DNA of 64,000 nucleotides from Flavobacterium panici (GTDB taxonomy: Bacteria > Bacteroidota > Bacteroidia > Flavobacteriales > Flavobacteriaceae), in assembly GCF_903819335.1 (NCBI RefSeq), contig NZ_CAIJDE010000064.1, positions 13,009-77,008 on the forward strand, read 5' to 3'. The notes beneath the pieces were generated by a model that was given only the letters and a program-made list of their open reading frames with translations, did no database searches and had not been told where the DNA came from. The stretch's first letter is position 1, and the number at the start of each line of letters is the position of its first letter. Both the position numbers and the translations under genes were made by a program. This document shows, one piece after another, positions 8,645 to 16,934 of the stretch.

Positions 8645-9094
8645 ATGCAAAAAAACGCATTAAATATTTTACTGGCGGATGATGACGAAGATGATCGTCT
8701 TTTTTTTAAGGATGCTTTTGAAGAAATCAAGATACAAACTAACGTAGAGTTTGTTCATGATGGAATGCAGTTAATGGAGCATTTAATGGACCAAGATAAC
8801 AAACTGCCGGATATTTTGTTTCTGGATTTAAATATGCCAAAAAAAACTGGTAAAGAGTGTTTGATTGAAATTAAAAAAACAGAACATCTTAAAAATATAA
8901 TTATTGCAATCTATTCGACTTCATCTTCTGAAGAAGATATAGAAGATACTTTTATTCAGGGTGCCAATATTTATATCAAAAAGCCAAGCGATTTTAATAC
9001 GCTGAAAAAAATAATTAATGAAGTCGTGACCGTAAACTGGCACTATCATACCTCTGGGTTAAATCGTGATAATTTCTTGCTGCGACTAAAATAA
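8645..9094 (+). CDS. Single-domain response regulator
   Basis: Cytosolic CheY-like receiver of 149 residues without an output domain. The acidic pocket is ADDDEDD (11-17), the phospho-acceptor is D61 in LFLDLNMP, and the conserved lysine-proline lies at about 113-114 in IKKPS. It resembles the Rcp1 type that partners phytochrome-like kinases. It lies 10 bp before the histidine kinase gene, so phosphotransfer between the two is likely. The output may be by protein contact or through a further relay. Confidence 0.93.
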   Translation: MQKNALNILLADDDEDDRLFFKDAFEEIKIQTNVEFVHDGMQLMEHLMDQDNKLPDILFLDLNMPKKTGKECLIEIKKTEHLKNIIIAIYSTSSSEEDIEDTFIQGANIYIKKPSDFNTLKKIINEVVTVNWHYHTSGLNRDNFLLRLK

Positions 9095-9104
9095 AAGTAT
9101 ACCA

Positions 9105-10886
9105 ATGAAATGGATACCAAATTTTAATTCTTCAAACTCTTTGAGAGTTATTTTTGTAATCGCAGTTTTCATTCTGTTATTTCTTTCTTCTATTGCTTAT
9201 AAACATAATCAGGACTTGAACGAATCAAGTAAACTGGTTATGCATACCTACGAAATAAACATTCAGTTAGAAAGATTAATGTCGGCAATTAAGGACGCCG
9301 AAACCGGACAAAGAGGTTATATTATTACCCGAAATGCCCGTTTTTTAACTCCTTATATTTATTCTCGCGATAAGGTAAACACTTCATTTATTACTTTAAA
9401 AAAATTAACTGCTGATAATCCCGTTCAGCAGGCAAACCTTCGAAGGTTATTCAAACTCATTATTCAGCGTTTTGTTTCTTTCGAAAATTGTTTAAAATAC
9501 AGCGATCCCAAAACATATGATAAACGAAGACTCGACAATCATATGTTTGGGGGACGAATCCTGATGGAAAACATTCGTTTTAAAGTGGACGAAATGAACG
9601 ACATCGAGAAAACGTATTTAAAAAACAGACTTAAAATCTATGATGACGAAATTTCTTTAAGTCCTCTTTTCTCTATTTCCCTTTTTTTAACGGCTTTATT
9701 TTTTATCCTTATAGCTTTTAGACAAATCAGCAAGGATTTTCAGCGTTTAAAAGTTTTCAATAAAAGGCTTTTAATTTCAAACGGATTAATATCGGAGTCA
9801 GAAACTATTGGAAAATTCAGTACCTGGCAATGGGATTTAGATAGTAATAAAATAGATTATTCAGATAATCAATATCGGTTATTGGGTTATGATCCGGGAG
9901 CATTTGTACCTGTAAAAGAAACTTTTTTAGATTTTGTTCATCCTGATGACAAAGAAAATGTTTCGAATTCTATTGAAGGAATTTTAAAAAACAGACAGCT
10001 TCCGTTTGTGTATTATAAAGTACTGCTTCCGAGCCATGAAGTAAGATATTTTAAATCTACAGGAAAATTATTGACAGATCAGCAGGGAAGTAAAATTTTA
10101 CTGGGAATTAATTTTGATATTACTGATGAGCATTTGCTAAACATTGAATTGCAGGAACGTAATAAAGAATTAGAAAAAAGTAATAAGGAATTGGCATCTT
10201 TCAACCACGTGGCGAGTCACGATTTACAGGAACCGCTGCGAAAAATCCAGACTTTTATTTCTAGGGTTTCTGATGCTGATAAAGCAGTAATGTCACAAAG
10301 TGCAAGAGATTATATTGAGAAAATTGAAGTTTCGGCAAAAAGAATGCGTGTTTTAATTGATGATTTACTTTTATTTTCAAGAACTAATACGACTAAGAAA
10401 GAATTTATAAAAACGAACTTAGAGGAATTGCTTGAAAACGCCGAATCTGAACTAACAGAAATTATTGAAGAAAAAAGCGCGGTTATTGTTTCAAATAAAC
10501 TTCCTAAACTTGCCGTGATTCCATATCAAATAGAACAGCTTTTTATTAACCTTATTGGAAATTCTTTAAAATACAGCAGACCAAATGTTATACCTTCTAT
10601 AACTATTGAAAGCTCCAGAGTAAATGCTGAAGATTATCCGAAGCTGGATCAAAATATTAAAAAATTCCACAAAATAACTTTTACAGATAACGGAATGGGA
10701 TTTGATCCTCAGTTTAAAGAAACGATCTTTATTTTGTTTCAGCGTTTACATTCAAAAACAGATTATCCCGGAACCGGAATTGGTTTGGCGATTTGTAAGA
10801 AAATCGTAGAGAACCATAAAGGATTTATTATGGCCGAAAGTGAGCCTGATAAAGGTTCTGTTTTTACCATATTTCTTCCTGACTAA
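9105..10886 (+). CDS. CHASE3/PAS sensor histidine kinase
   Basis: Inner-membrane histidine kinase of 593 residues. Transmembrane helix 1 is at about 12-32. A periplasmic CHASE3-type helical sensor follows (about 35-180, with the typical KDAETGQRGYI). Helix 2 is at about 187-206, and a PAS domain of the PAS_3 kind spans about 230-345. The dimerisation/phosphorylation box has H372 in NHVASHDLQEPLRKI, a phytochrome-kinase-like H box. The ATPase domain has an N box around 482-491, DNGMGFD near 528 and GTGIGLAICKK near 556. All catalytic parts are present. It probably phosphorylates the adjacent response regulator. A terminator follows. Confidence 0.94.
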   Translation: MKWIPNFNSSNSLRVIFVIAVFILLFLSSIAYKHNQDLNESSKLVMHTYEINIQLERLMSAIKDAETGQRGYIITRNARFLTPYIYSRDKVNTSFITLKKLTADNPVQQANLRRLFKLIIQRFVSFENCLKYSDPKTYDKRRLDNHMFGGRILMENIRFKVDEMNDIEKTYLKNRLKIYDDEISLSPLFSISLFLTALFFILIAFRQISKDFQRLKVFNKRLLISNGLISESETIGKFSTWQWDLDSNKIDYSDNQYRLLGYDPGAFVPVKETFLDFVHPDDKENVSNSIEGILKNRQLPFVYYKVLLPSHEVRYFKSTGKLLTDQQGSKILLGINFDITDEHLLNIELQERNKELEKSNKELASFNHVASHDLQEPLRKIQTFISRVSDADKAVMSQSARDYIEKIEVSAKRMRVLIDDLLLFSRTNTTKKEFIKTNLEELLENAESELTEIIEEKSAVIVSNKLPKLAVIPYQIEQLFINLIGNSLKYSRPNVIPSITIESSRVNAEDYPKLDQNIKKFHKITFTDNGMGFDPQFKETIFILFQRLHSKTDYPGTGIGLAICKKIVENHKGFIMAESEPDKGSVFTIFLPD

Positions 10887-10914
10887 GTCGTCAACACCCT
10901 AAAACACTACATAT

Positions 10915-10964
10915 TAAACGTTATATAAATTCTTTATGGGAATTATATAACGTTTCTTTTTTAT
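10915..10964 (+). terminator. Intrinsic terminator after the histidine kinase
   Basis: The arms AAACGTTATATAAATT and AATTATATAACGTTT form a stem of about 15 bp, followed by a T-rich tract. Confidence 0.8.
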
Positions 10965-10978
10965 GCTGTAAAGCAAAA

Positions 10979-11010
10979 CGTTGTATTCGTTAGCATCTTT
11001 GTAATGTAAT
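10979..11010 (+). promoter_or_regulatory. Putative promoter of the DUF4142/OMP/small-protein operon
   Basis: TTG, 13 nt, then CTTTGTAATGTAAT. The last 16 nt (ATCTTTGTAATGTAAT) and the 13-nt spacing are identical to the segment at 2409-2437 near katA. The start codon follows 17 bp later. Shared use at two stress-linked sites suggests a specific sigma factor or activator; that part is inference. Confidence 0.45.
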
Positions 11011-11026
11011 ACTTTAAGAAGTAATA

Positions 11027-11596
11027 ATGAAAAAAATCCAAGTACTAAAAGCAGCATTTTTTAGGGTACTAATTTTATTGATTATGATTTGTGCTTCATC
11101 ATGCAAAAAAAATAATTCGATAGAAAATACATTAAAAAAAAATGAAGCTTTTACAAAAAACGAGGAGGAAGAAACAATAGCCTTTTTTTTTATTGAAACG
11201 GCAAATGTTGGAAAAACAATTATTTCAAAAAGTCAAATTGCACAACAAAAAAGTTCAGACAATTCAATAGTGGTTTTAGGTAAAAACATCGAAAGACATC
11301 AAAATCAACTGCTGCAGGAAATAACAGAATTAGCCAATAAAAAGCTTATTATAATTTCTGAAATAAATGCAACACACAGAAGAGATACTTATGAATTAAT
11401 TACCGCAAATCCTAGGGATTTCAACAGAGTGTATTTAAACTCTATGAAAGAATGCCTGGAACAGCAAATTAAGTTATTAGAAACCGTTTCGAAAGAAACT
11501 AACGATAAAATAATTTTAAAATTAGTATTAAAGTATTTGCCTGAACAATTTGATCTCTTGAGGGAAACCGAAAGAATCACTAACAAAAAAAATTAA
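11027..11596 (+). CDS. DUF4142-like lipoprotein
   Basis: Lipoprotein of 189 residues with a lipobox ending CASSC (Cys at about residue 26). The mature part is mostly helical and fits the DUF4142 ferritin-like family: EETIAFFFIETANVGKTI near the start, then long helices with several conserved histidines (ERHQNQL, ATHRRD). Family function is unknown, but members are common in stress and envelope contexts. It leads an operon-like run with the beta-barrel gene 46 bp downstream. The DUF4142 assignment is by pattern only. Confidence 0.75.
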   Translation: MKKIQVLKAAFFRVLILLIMICASSCKKNNSIENTLKKNEAFTKNEEEETIAFFFIETANVGKTIISKSQIAQQKSSDNSIVVLGKNIERHQNQLLQEITELANKKLIIISEINATHRRDTYELITANPRDFNRVYLNSMKECLEQQIKLLETVSKETNDKIILKLVLKYLPEQFDLLRETERITNKKN

Positions 11597-11642
11597 AAAA
11601 GAATTATTTAAAAGCCCGGATTACTAACTAAATTATTTTATT

Positions 11643-12293
11643 ATGAAAATGCAAACAAATTTTTTATGCGCCTTAACCCTTTTTATCTCAGCTTCATTTG
11701 GAATGCTGCACGCTCAGGACAATAATGTAAACACAGAGTTTGGTGTAAAAGGAGGATTCAACATGTCGAATTTAATATCTGATGGTGACAACGAACCTAC
11801 TGATGAAAATGTTCTATACGGTTTTAATGCCGGTGTATATGCTACATTACCAATTTCAGATTTCGTAGCTATTCAGCCAGAGATTTTATTTACAACAAAG
11901 GGTTCTGAATTTGAATACAACAATGCTTTTGCATCAGGAAACGCTAAATTCAAATTAAACTATATCGAAGTTCCTCTTTTAGTAAGAGTTAACATTACTA
12001 AAAACTTTAATGTACATGCCGGTGGATATGCATCATATCTGGTAAGTTCTAAAGTTACAGGAAACGGAGATTTTGATTTTGACGAAGATGTAGACACAGA
12101 CGATTTAAACAAATTTGATGCGGGTATCGCTGCAGGTGTTGGAGTAGATTTTAACCCAATAAGCATCGGATTACGTTACAATTATGGTCTTACAACTGTT
12201 GGAAAAGAAAGAACTGTTGCCGGAACAACGTATACGTTCCCAGACGCAAAAAACAGCAATTTAACCTTATACCTTTCATATAAGTTAAATTAA
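11643..12293 (+). CDS. Outer membrane beta-barrel protein (PorT-like porin family)
   Basis: A signal peptide (1-24, ending LHAQ) is followed by an eight-strand-type barrel: EFGVKGGFNMSNL near the start, alternating hydrophobic strands, and a C-terminal strand LTLYLSYKLN. The 216-residue length is typical of the small outer-membrane beta-barrel family (OMP_b-brl_2). One loop (about 134-148) is very rich in Asp (FDFDEDVDTDD) and might bind cations. It sits between a DUF4142 lipoprotein and small stress proteins. A structural or stress role is inferred; transport is not shown. Confidence 0.88.
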   Translation: MKMQTNFLCALTLFISASFGMLHAQDNNVNTEFGVKGGFNMSNLISDGDNEPTDENVLYGFNAGVYATLPISDFVAIQPEILFTTKGSEFEYNNAFASGNAKFKLNYIEVPLLVRVNITKNFNVHAGGYASYLVSSKVTGNGDFDFDEDVDTDDLNKFDAGIAAGVGVDFNPISIGLRYNYGLTTVGKERTVAGTTYTFPDAKNSNLTLYLSYKLN

Positions 12294-12325
12294 ACAATTA
12301 TTACTAACCCATTAAATAAACAACC

Positions 12326-12478
12326 ATGTCAAATTTATTATATACCGTAGCAGTAATACTTATTATTCTGTGGGCTCTTGGGTTCTTTGTATACAGTTTT
12401 GGAAGTATCATCCATATTTTATTAGTAATCGCCATTATTGCCATTTTACTAAGACTTATCAAAGGCCGAGAGATTTAA
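12326..12478 (+). CDS. Small lmo0937-type membrane protein
   Basis: 50-residue hydrophobic protein with two transmembrane segments (about 4-23 and 26-43) and a short basic tail (RLIKGREI). The start codon is preceded by the same A-rich leader as its neighbours. Sequence and length match the lmo0937 family of short membrane proteins of unknown function, which often accompany YtxH and CsbD proteins. Position and spacing (32 bp and 48 bp to the neighbours) indicate one operon. Confidence 0.82.
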   Translation: MSNLLYTVAVILIILWALGFFVYSFGSIIHILLVIAIIAILLRLIKGREI

Positions 12479-12526
12479 AATTAATCAACATTAAATAAAT
12501 ATATTAATCTATTAAAAATCAATATT

Positions 12527-12811
12527 ATGAAAGCATCTAGCACAATTTTAGGAATCGTAGGAGCTGCAGCAGCAGGAGCATTATTAGGAGTATTATTTGC
12601 ACCGGACAAAGGTTCAAATACCAGAAAAAAAATCAAAGATAAATCGAAAGATTACGGAGATAATATCAAAACTAAATTTGATGGTATTGTAAGCACAATC
12701 ACTTCAAACGGTAAAGACATCATCGAGGAAGGAAAAGCAAAATTCAACCAGGTAAAAGATGATTTCAATACAGTTAAAGATGAAGCTAAAACTGTAAAAT
12801 CAAACTATTAA
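12527..12811 (+). CDS. YtxH domain-containing protein
   Basis: 94 residues. One N-terminal transmembrane helix of small residues (GIVGAAAAGALLGVLFAPDKG) is followed by a basic stretch and an amphipathic helical tail with the TRKKIKDKSKDYGDNIKTK pattern. This is the YtxH (general stress, formerly gas-vesicle-like) family, whose exact function is unknown. It is part of the small-protein operon 11027-13627. Confidence 0.9.
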   Translation: MKASSTILGIVGAAAAGALLGVLFAPDKGSNTRKKIKDKSKDYGDNIKTKFDGIVSTITSNGKDIIEEGKAKFNQVKDDFNTVKDEAKTVKSNY

Positions 12812-12847
12812 TATAAGTGATTTTTTCAAACCATAAATACCAACATC

Positions 12848-13201
12848 ATGGAACCAAATGCAACAACAAACCAGGACTTTAATCTATATGAAAAAGCTGA
12901 AAATTATACAAAAACGAGTTTAGAATTATTAAAACTCAAAACAATAAATTCAGTCGCCGATGGTGTTTCATCATTAGCATCAAAGATAGCGGTAGGTGTT
13001 GTTGTTGCATTTTTTACGTTGTTCCTTAATGTTGGTTTAAGTTTATGGATTGGGAAAGAACTTGGGGAATATTATTTTGGCTTTTTTATCATGGCACTTT
13101 TCTATTTAATAGTGGCCATTGTACTGCACAAATCGCATCACAGACTGATAAAAACCCCAATTGGTAACTCGATTATTTCGAGTATTTTAAAAGAAAAATA
13201 A
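12848..13201 (+). CDS. Phage-holin-family-like membrane protein (DUF1469 type)
   Basis: 117 residues. A soluble N-terminal helix (about 10-40) leads into two transmembrane helices (about 46-68 and 75-97) and a basic tail (HKSHHRLIKTP). The pattern fits the so-called phage holin family (DUF1469), which in bacteria is found in stress operons and not with lysis genes. No phage genes are near, so a lysis role is unlikely. It is in series with YtxH and the next gene. Confidence 0.78.
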   Translation: MEPNATTNQDFNLYEKAENYTKTSLELLKLKTINSVADGVSSLASKIAVGVVVAFFTLFLNVGLSLWIGKELGEYYFGFFIMALFYLIVAIVLHKSHHRLIKTPIGNSIISSILKEK

Positions 13202-13237
13202 ACTGATTTAAAACAATTAATATTAAAAAAGACTATT

Positions 13238-13627
13238 ATGGAGCCTATTTACACTATTGATGAATTAAATCAGAGAATTAAATTATTAGAAGATCGTCAG
13301 GATACAGAATGGTGCGCCATTAAAGACCATATCGAAGATATTAAAGAGAATTTAAAACCTATTAATCTCATTCGAAATACGGTCGAGGAAATCAACGAAA
13401 CAGTTGGTTTTAAAAGCCACCTGGCACAATCTGCCATCAGTATCGGAATTGGATATCTTGCTAAAAGATTTATTGTAGGCAAAGGCGATTCAGTTTTTAA
13501 AGGAATTTTGGGCTCAATCGTACAGCTTGTTGTAACTAATCTGGTTTCAAAACCAAGCGAATCTTCACATGAAACTTCTGAAGAAGACGAAGAAGAATCA
13601 TCACAATACGAACCATCTAGAGAGTAA
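13238..13627 (+). CDS. Conserved hypothetical stress-operon protein with acidic tail
   Basis: 129 residues. The first 55 form a charged helix (ELNQRIKLLEDRQDTEWCAIK). A more hydrophobic middle with glycines follows (SAISIGIGYLAKRFIVGKG, VFKGILGSIVQLVVTNLV), possibly membrane-associated. The tail is strongly acidic (ETSEEDEEESS). I do not recognise a named family. It closes the run of co-directional small genes 36 bp after the holin-like gene, so it shares their likely regulation. Confidence 0.75.
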   Translation: MEPIYTIDELNQRIKLLEDRQDTEWCAIKDHIEDIKENLKPINLIRNTVEEINETVGFKSHLAQSAISIGIGYLAKRFIVGKGDSVFKGILGSIVQLVVTNLVSKPSESSHETSEEDEEESSQYEPSRE

Positions 13628-13652
13628 TTGTTAAACTTAAATTTTAAACATT

Positions 13653-13751
13653 ATGGAAAAGTTAAGTCATATAGTATTAAAAAACGGTGTATACATGTAC
13701 TCTAATCTATATAAATGTTTTGAATACACACGAGTATTTTTTGGTATATAA
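13653..13751 (+). CDS. Possible 32-residue peptide
   Basis: An ATG in the same spacing and leader context as the upstream operon genes opens 32 codons (MEKLSHIVLKNG...) before TAA. It shows no recognisable domain and could be chance. The rest of the 13628-13810 gap holds nothing else I can support. Confidence 0.2.
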   Translation: MEKLSHIVLKNGVYMYSNLYKCFEYTRVFFGI

Positions 13752-13810
13752 CTCGTTTATACGTTTTTGCTATTACAAACGGTTAAACAGTTAGTACTTT
13801 ATTATATTTT

Positions 13811-13973
13811 TAAGGTTCTGAGGTTCTAAGTTGCTAAGATTCTAAGATTTTAGTTTCTAAGTAATATAGTTCTCAATCAAACAAAAAGAGATTGTTTCAC
13901 ACAAGTGAAACAATCTCTTTTTCATTTAAAAAAAAACTTAGAAACTTAGCATCTCAGCAACTTAGAAACTTAG
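13811..13973. repeat. Octamer-periodic palindrome between convergent genes
   Basis: The left arm (13811-13861) is a series of words like TTCTAAG spaced 8 nt apart. The right arm (13935-13973) is the complementary series (AACTTAGA, AACTTAGC and similar), also at 8 nt. A bidirectional terminator lies between them. The last word supplies the stop codon of the 13970-15301 gene. The same word family recurs at 15372-15622 and 33792-33823. Confidence 0.85.
13883..13922. terminator. Bidirectional intrinsic terminator
   Basis: AAAAAGAGATTGTTTCAC pairs perfectly with GTGAAACAATCTCTTTTT around a 4-nt loop. It lies between convergent transcription units and has T runs on both strands. Confidence 0.85.
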
Positions 13974-15301
13974 TTATAATTTTGATAAATTGGCAGTTTC
14001 AAACCAACATACACGTTCGCTGCTTTAGAATTATTTGAAAACAAATTCGAAATCAAAGATCCAGAACCAATAAATAACGGGCCGGCTCTAAAACCAGTTC
14101 CAATTTGTGTTCCGCTGTATTCCGTATAAGTTATGGGAATATAAAAACTGAATTGTCTGGTTTCGTATCTCGGCGTAAATGTAACCGAGTTTGCAATCGA
14201 AGTTCCGTTGATTTTTTTAGCATCAACTAAACTAAAATCGCTGCTTAAATTCAAATAAAACTTATTATCGATATTCCAGTCGAAGTTGGTGTGCAATGCC
14301 GTTGGTAAATTTGCTTTTACCCCTTTTCTCAATGAGATTTTGGTATAATAAGTATCAAAAAACTTGAAAACATCGTCAGCATTGTCAATGTCATCCTGAG
14401 TAACATTTCCGGTTATATCATAGGTGTTTTCAGTTAGATTTTTATAATTAAGTTTGCCAATATCCGTTACTGCTACAGCAGCTTTAAGCTTATATCTGTT
14501 TCCTATACAAGTATGGCAATTGGTACGATATTCATAAGTAAATCCTAAATCAAGCCCTATTCCTGCCGAAGCCAAATCAAACTCAGGATCTTTTCCGTTT
14601 TCATAATCATAGCTTGCGGCAGTTTTCAAAGTTCCTGTTGAAGTATAGGAACTCAAAGCCGGATCTGCATCATTTTTATTAAAGGCAACACTCAAATTAT
14701 TTCCGTTGATATAACCGTTCACTCCTGCCATTAAATATTTTATGGTAATCCCAGCTTTAAGAAAATGTACATCATGATCTAACAAAATCGTTCCGTAGCT
14801 GGCTCCAATCTCTGCCCACGAATTATTGACACCATTAGGATTTCCTCCTGATATTAAAAAACTGTTTGACGCATCAATATCTTTATTCACCTCATCAACA
14901 AGCTGTCCGTTTACGCCAACCAAATTGGTAATACTTCGTACACGTGTAAAAACGCCAATACTGTGCTGTTCATTAATATTCATCATAAAAGAAGGACCAA
15001 GAATATCGACATTAAAATTCCCTCTGTTATTCGATTTGAATTTCTTTTTGGCATCTGTATCCAGATCGTAACCGCCGTCGAATATTTCGGCAAAATTAAC
15101 TCCGTACAAATCATTTTGTGCCGTTGCACTTGCCGAAGCAATCGTAACATCGGCTTTGTATTTAGAATCTACAATTGCCGACGGATTAAATAATACGCCC
15201 TGAATTCCGGCATAATTGTCATCCCTAAATCCGAAATAAGACTGACTCCGGGCATAAAAAAAGCTTCCAAAGAAGCAAAATAATAGTAAAGTTCTCTTCA
15301 T
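13970..15301 (-). CDS. DUF5723 family outer membrane protein
   Basis: 443 residues with a signal peptide (1-19, FFYARSQ) and a DUF5723 beta-barrel-like body. It shares the same opening (SYFGFRDDNYAGIQGVLFNPS), middle blocks and closing segment (RYETRQFSFYIPITYTEYSG) with residues 1-450 of the 4800-6983 product. It stops where the other begins its type 3 repeats, so it is a paralogue without the peptidoglycan anchor. Function is unknown; an outer-membrane barrel role is inferred. The stop codon lies inside the flanking repeat. Confidence 0.88.
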   Translation of the reverse strand: MKRTLLLFCFFGSFFYARSQSYFGFRDDNYAGIQGVLFNPSAIVDSKYKADVTIASASATAQNDLYGVNFAEIFDGGYDLDTDAKKKFKSNNRGNFNVDILGPSFMMNINEQHSIGVFTRVRSITNLVGVNGQLVDEVNKDIDASNSFLISGGNPNGVNNSWAEIGASYGTILLDHDVHFLKAGITIKYLMAGVNGYINGNNLSVAFNKNDADPALSSYTSTGTLKTAASYDYENGKDPEFDLASAGIGLDLGFTYEYRTNCHTCIGNRYKLKAAVAVTDIGKLNYKNLTENTYDITGNVTQDDIDNADDVFKFFDTYYTKISLRKGVKANLPTALHTNFDWNIDNKFYLNLSSDFSLVDAKKINGTSIANSVTFTPRYETRQFSFYIPITYTEYSGTQIGTGFRAGPLFIGSGSLISNLFSNNSKAANVYVGLKLPIYQNYN

Positions 15302-15371
15302 AAATTGGTTATAATTGGTTGATTAGTAACGCAAATATGAAATAAAAAATGAGAATATAAAATTTTTTGAA

Positions 15372-15622
15372 AGTTTCTAAGGCTCTAAGATGCTAAGCTT
15401 CTAAGTTTCTCAGAAAACCTTTATAATTAGAGAAGATAGATTCGTAAAAAAGGGACTTTTTTTGAAAGGGGCTAAGGTTCTGAGATTCTAAGATGCTAAG
15501 TTTTTTGTGATAATAAAAAAGCCAAACATAAGTTCGGCTTTTTTATATCTTAATCTAAAATCCAAAGTCTACAATCTAAAAAAACTCAGAACCTCAGCAT
15601 CTTAGTATCTTAGCAACTTAGT
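15372..15622. repeat. Octamer-periodic palindrome downstream of prfA
   Basis: Two left-arm blocks (15372-15414 and 15465-15502) contain TTCTAAG/TGCTAAG words at 8-nt spacing. A right arm (15585-15622) has complementary words such as ATCTTAGC and AACTTAGT. The right arm runs into the prfA stop codon at 15618-15620. It encloses the prfA terminator. Confidence 0.82.
15515..15545 (-). terminator. Intrinsic terminator of prfA
   Basis: AAAAAAGCC arms pair with GGCTTTTTT, extended by a wobble pair, with T runs on both strands. It lies inside the octamer-periodic palindrome. Confidence 0.7.
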
Positions 15623-16694
15623 ATACTTCCGAAGCTTCTTTCAATTTCTCCATATTGTTTACCAATTGTAACTCGGCAACAATTTTTTGGATATCACCAT
15701 TCATGATGTTTCCTAAATCGTAAAGCGTTAAACCAACTCTATGATCGGTTACACGACCTTGAGCATAGTTGTACGTACGAATTTTAGCCGAACGGTCACC
15801 AGAACTTACCTGAGAACTACGTTTTGTAGCATCTTCTTCTTGTTTTTTGGCTAATTCCATTTCGTATAAACGAGAACGTAATACGATTAAGGCTTTATCT
15901 TTATTTTTATGCTGCGATTTCTGATCCTGACATTGCGCCACTAATCCCGTTGGAATGTGGGTTAAACGTACTGCCGATTTCGTCGTATTTACAGATTGTC
16001 CTCCAGGTCCAGACGAACAGAAGAAATCTACACGAACATCGTTCATATCGATCTGTACATCAAACTCTTCTGCTTCTGGTAAAACCATAACAGTAGCTGC
16101 CGATGTATGCACACGACCTTGCGTTTCTGTCTGCGGAACACGCTGTACACGGTGAACACCTGCTTCAAACTTCAAAGTTCCGTAAACATCCTCTCCCGAA
16201 ACCTCAAAAATAACCTCTTTGAAACCTCCAGAAGTCCCTTCGTTCATATCTACAACCGAAGTTCTCCAGCCCATGCCTTCGCAATATTTAGTATACATTC
16301 TAAATAAATCCCCTGCAAAAATACTAGCTTCGTCCCCACCCGTTCCGGCGCGAATCTCAACCATTACATTTTTAGCATCTTCAGGATCTTTAGGAATCAA
16401 CATAAATTTGATTTCCTCCTCTAGCTGCGGCAAGCGTTCTTTTGCTTCGTCAAGCTGCATTTTGGCCATTTCAACCATATCAGCATCGCTTCCGTCAGCA
16501 ATAATTTCGTTTGCTTCGTCAATATTTGCTAAAACAAGAATGTATTCTTCTCTCTTTTCAACCAGTGCTTTTATGCTTTTATATTCCTGGTTAAGCTGCA
16601 CATAACGTTTTTGATCAGCAATAACATCCGGCTGAATAATCAAATCCGAAATCTCATCAAAACGCTGCTTTACATATTGAAGTCTATCTAACAT
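15618..16694 (-). CDS. prfA: Peptide chain release factor 1
   Basis: Class I release factor that reads UAA and UAG and triggers peptide release on the ribosome. The GGQ motif is at 231-233 ([14 protein letters not shown]). The stop-codon-reading tripeptide is PQT (187-189, in VPQTETQGR), matching the PxT of RF1 rather than the SPF of RF2. At 358 residues it is full length. It is probably monocistronic, with its own terminator. The gene's own stop codon, UAA, is formed within a repeat word. Confidence 0.97.
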   Translation of the reverse strand: MLDRLQYVKQRFDEISDLIIQPDVIADQKRYVQLNQEYKSIKALVEKREEYILVLANIDEANEIIADGSDADMVEMAKMQLDEAKERLPQLEEEIKFMLIPKDPEDAKNVMVEIRAGTGGDEASIFAGDLFRMYTKYCEGMGWRTSVVDMNEGTSGGFKEVIFEVSGEDVYGTLKFEAGVHRVQRVPQTETQGRVHTSAATVMVLPEAEEFDVQIDMNDVRVDFFCSSGPGGQSVNTTKSAVRLTHIPTGLVAQCQDQKSQHKNKDKALIVLRSRLYEMELAKKQEEDATKRSSQVSSGDRSAKIRTYNYAQGRVTDHRVGLTLYDLGNIMNGDIQKIVAELQLVNNMEKLKEASEVY

Positions 16695-16718
16695 TTTCTA
16701 ATTCCTTTTATTGGACTG

Positions 16719-16726
16719 CAAAATTA
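16719..16726 (-). promoter_or_regulatory. Putative -7 box of prfA
   Basis: Minus-strand TAATTTTG, 25 bp from the start codon; matches TAnnTTTG. No firm -33 box. Confidence 0.4.
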
Positions 16727-16817
16727 CAAAATTTTTGTGGAAAATTCTAGTGTTGATTTTTTGGGAATTTTGAGGGTGGTTTTCGGAGAAATTTTAGTGG
16801 ATTTATGAATGTTTTTT

Positions 16818-16934
16818 GGAGCTGTTTCCTGCTATCCGTTACAATTTTTTGTGCCGAACCCCGGCACAAAAGGATTTTCACTTCTATCAGGGCTAGAACA
16901 CTCGTATTTAAAAGACCTATTACGGATTTCCGTA
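16818..16934 (+). repeat. Structured intergenic element starting GGAGCTGTTTCCTGC
   Basis: The element begins GGAGCTGTTTCCTGCTATCC and ends near ATCAGGGCTAG (16896). A perfect 10-bp hairpin, TTTTGTGCCG against CGGCACAAAA with a 5-nt loop, sits at its centre (16847-16871). CCTGCTA and TATCAGG can pair across it. A second small hairpin (TTACGGA/CCGTAA) follows at 16919-16934. From memory, very similar segments occur in many Flavobacteriia genomes; I cannot check this here. The 60-codon frame across it has no protein-like features. The remaining gap to 17139 is plain AT-rich sequence. Confidence 0.6.

Noticed and set aside
12848-13201. Possible prophage remnant because of the holin-like protein
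   Set aside because: No lysin, capsid, tail or integrase genes nearby; the holin-like family is common in bacterial stress operons.
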